The translations under genes and the position numbers were made by a program. From the NCBI GenBank assembly GCA_014237955.1, contig JABABY010000121.1, positions 1 through 6,439 of the forward strand: DNA of 6,439 bases, written 5' to 3'. A model generated the notes under the pieces. The model ran no database searches. It had not been told where the DNA came from and saw only the letters and a program-made list of their open reading frames with translations. This DNA comes from Planctomycetota bacterium. GTDB taxonomy: Bacteria; Planctomycetota; Planctomycetia; Pirellulales; UBA7805. Positions 5,874 through 6,439 of the stretch are shown one piece after another; within the stretch, counting starts at the first letter, position 1, and each line of letters begins with the position of its first letter.

Positions 5874-5892
5874 TTGGAACGCGAACTTCCAA
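5874..5892. promoter_or_regulatory. Inverted repeat TTGGAA-N7-TTCCAA upstream of the S10 peptidase gene
   Basis: TTGGAA (5874-5879) and TTCCAA (5887-5892) are perfect inverted 6-mers in the smpB-peptidase spacer, 39-57 bp before the peptidase start and just downstream of a TATACT box. It could be an operator or an mRNA hairpin. There is no T-run, so it is not an intrinsic terminator for smpB. Confidence 0.35.
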
Positions 5893-5926
5893 GTATAGTT
5901 CACATTGTTCGATAATGCTGAGAATC

Positions 5927-6430
5927 TTATCGGTTACGATTTCGCATGGCACGGGCTATATCCCGATGCACGGTCTCTTTTTTCAGTTTCTCTCGTTTGT
6001 CATAGAGTTTACGACCCCGTCCGACACCCATAAGGACCTTCGCACGTCCGCCCTTGAAATACATTTTTAGCGGCACAAGCGTCAGACCACGCTCATAGGC
6101 TCGAGCTGCAAATTTGCGTATCTCCCGTCGATGCAACAGGAGTTTGCGGGCCCGTCGAGGATCATGATTCATCACATTGGCTTGGGCGTATTCCGCAATG
6201 TCACAGCCAATCAGCCAGACCTCATTGCCACGGACACGCCCGTATGCCTCGTCTAGTGAGACTTTGCCGTTGCGGAGACTCTTGACCTCACTGCCAACCA
6301 GAGCGATGCCACACTCTAGTGTATCCATAACCTCAAAATTGCGGCGGGCCTTGCGATTCTCCGCAATCCGCTTCTCGTTCTTATTCTCATCCCCGGCGGC
6401 CTTACCGCTTTTCCGATTTCTTTTGGCCAT
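5927..6430 (-). CDS. smpB: SsrA (tmRNA)-binding protein SmpB
   Basis: SmpB binds tmRNA and brings it to ribosomes stalled at the end of broken mRNAs, where the peptide is tagged for degradation. The product is 167 residues, slightly longer than the usual 150-160 because of a lysine/asparagine-rich N-terminus of about 25. Landmarks are GSEVKSLRNGKVSLDEAY (46-63), HDPRRARKLLLHRREI (89-104), GLTLVPLKMYFKGGRAKV (115-132) and GRGRKLYDKREKLKKE (137-152), all family hallmarks. The basic C-terminal tail (about 147-167) is the part that folds in the mRNA channel. The start is ATG 6430; only 9 bases lie upstream in the window, so its promoter and ribosome binding site are out of view. The ssrA RNA gene is not in this window. 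The S10 peptidase gene follows on the same strand. Confidence 0.98.
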   Translation of the reverse strand: MAKRNRKSGKAAGDENKNEKRIAENRKARRNFEVMDTLECGIALVGSEVKSLRNGKVSLDEAYGRVRGNEVWLIGCDIAEYAQANVMNHDPRRARKLLLHRREIRKFAARAYERGLTLVPLKMYFKGGRAKVLMGVGRGRKLYDKREKLKKETVHRDIARAMRNRNR

Positions 6431-6439
6431 AGTGACATC

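Noticed and set aside
5836..5952. Longer S10 peptidase starting at 5952 inside smpB
   Set aside because: It would put 39 residues before the signal peptide and overlap the end of smpB; ATG 5835 gives a standard signal peptide.
5836..6439. tmRNA (ssrA) gene near smpB
   Set aside because: The spacer downstream of smpB is only 91 bp and shows no tRNA-like ends; the other side is outside the window.

Overview
The window is an ordinary bacterial chromosomal segment of roughly balanced base composition, with six recognisable or clearly real protein genes plus some structured non-coding DNA. I see no mobile element, CRISPR array, tRNA or rRNA. Most starts lack a Shine-Dalgarno sequence (rplM, rpsI, the unknown secreted protein, the S10 peptidase, pntA), and two genes encode exported proteins. 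This would fit a Planctomycetota (Pirellulales-like) genome, but that placement is an inference from style, not proof.

Layout. A leftward pntA gene (NAD(P) transhydrogenase alpha subunit, Rossmann part) fills 1-909 and runs off the left edge. A 364-bp divergent spacer separates it from the rightward ribosomal-protein pair rplM (L13) and rpsI (S9). The spacer half nearer rplM holds a possible pseudoknot and a perfect 7-bp hairpin just ahead of the rplM start, which makes it a candidate r-protein leader. rpsI converges on a leftward gene (2305-3507) for an exported protein of unknown function with a Gly-Thr-Asp-Lys-x-Gly-His-Phe motif. Upstream of that gene lies a 449-bp stretch that is open in more than one frame, carries a 26-codon ORF whose stop overlaps the start codon, and also contains a Cys-x-x-Cys segment in frame with the main gene.

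A small rightward gene at 3957-4241 encodes an ABM-fold (antibiotic biosynthesis monooxygenase/heme oxygenase-like) protein. It is the only gene here with a strong ribosome binding site and a readable sigma70-type promoter. It converges on a leftward serine carboxypeptidase of family S10 with a signal peptide and complete catalytic triad. Upstream of that gene and on the same strand is smpB, the tmRNA partner in trans-translation.

Functionally the genes fall into unrelated pieces: redox balance (pntA), translation (rplM, rpsI, smpB), and secreted or small accessory proteins. I found no convincing new multi-gene system. The observations most worth checking are the rplM leader structures, the unknown secreted protein with its odd upstream region, and a TGACGC/GCGTCA palindrome that occurs twice around that protein's locus.
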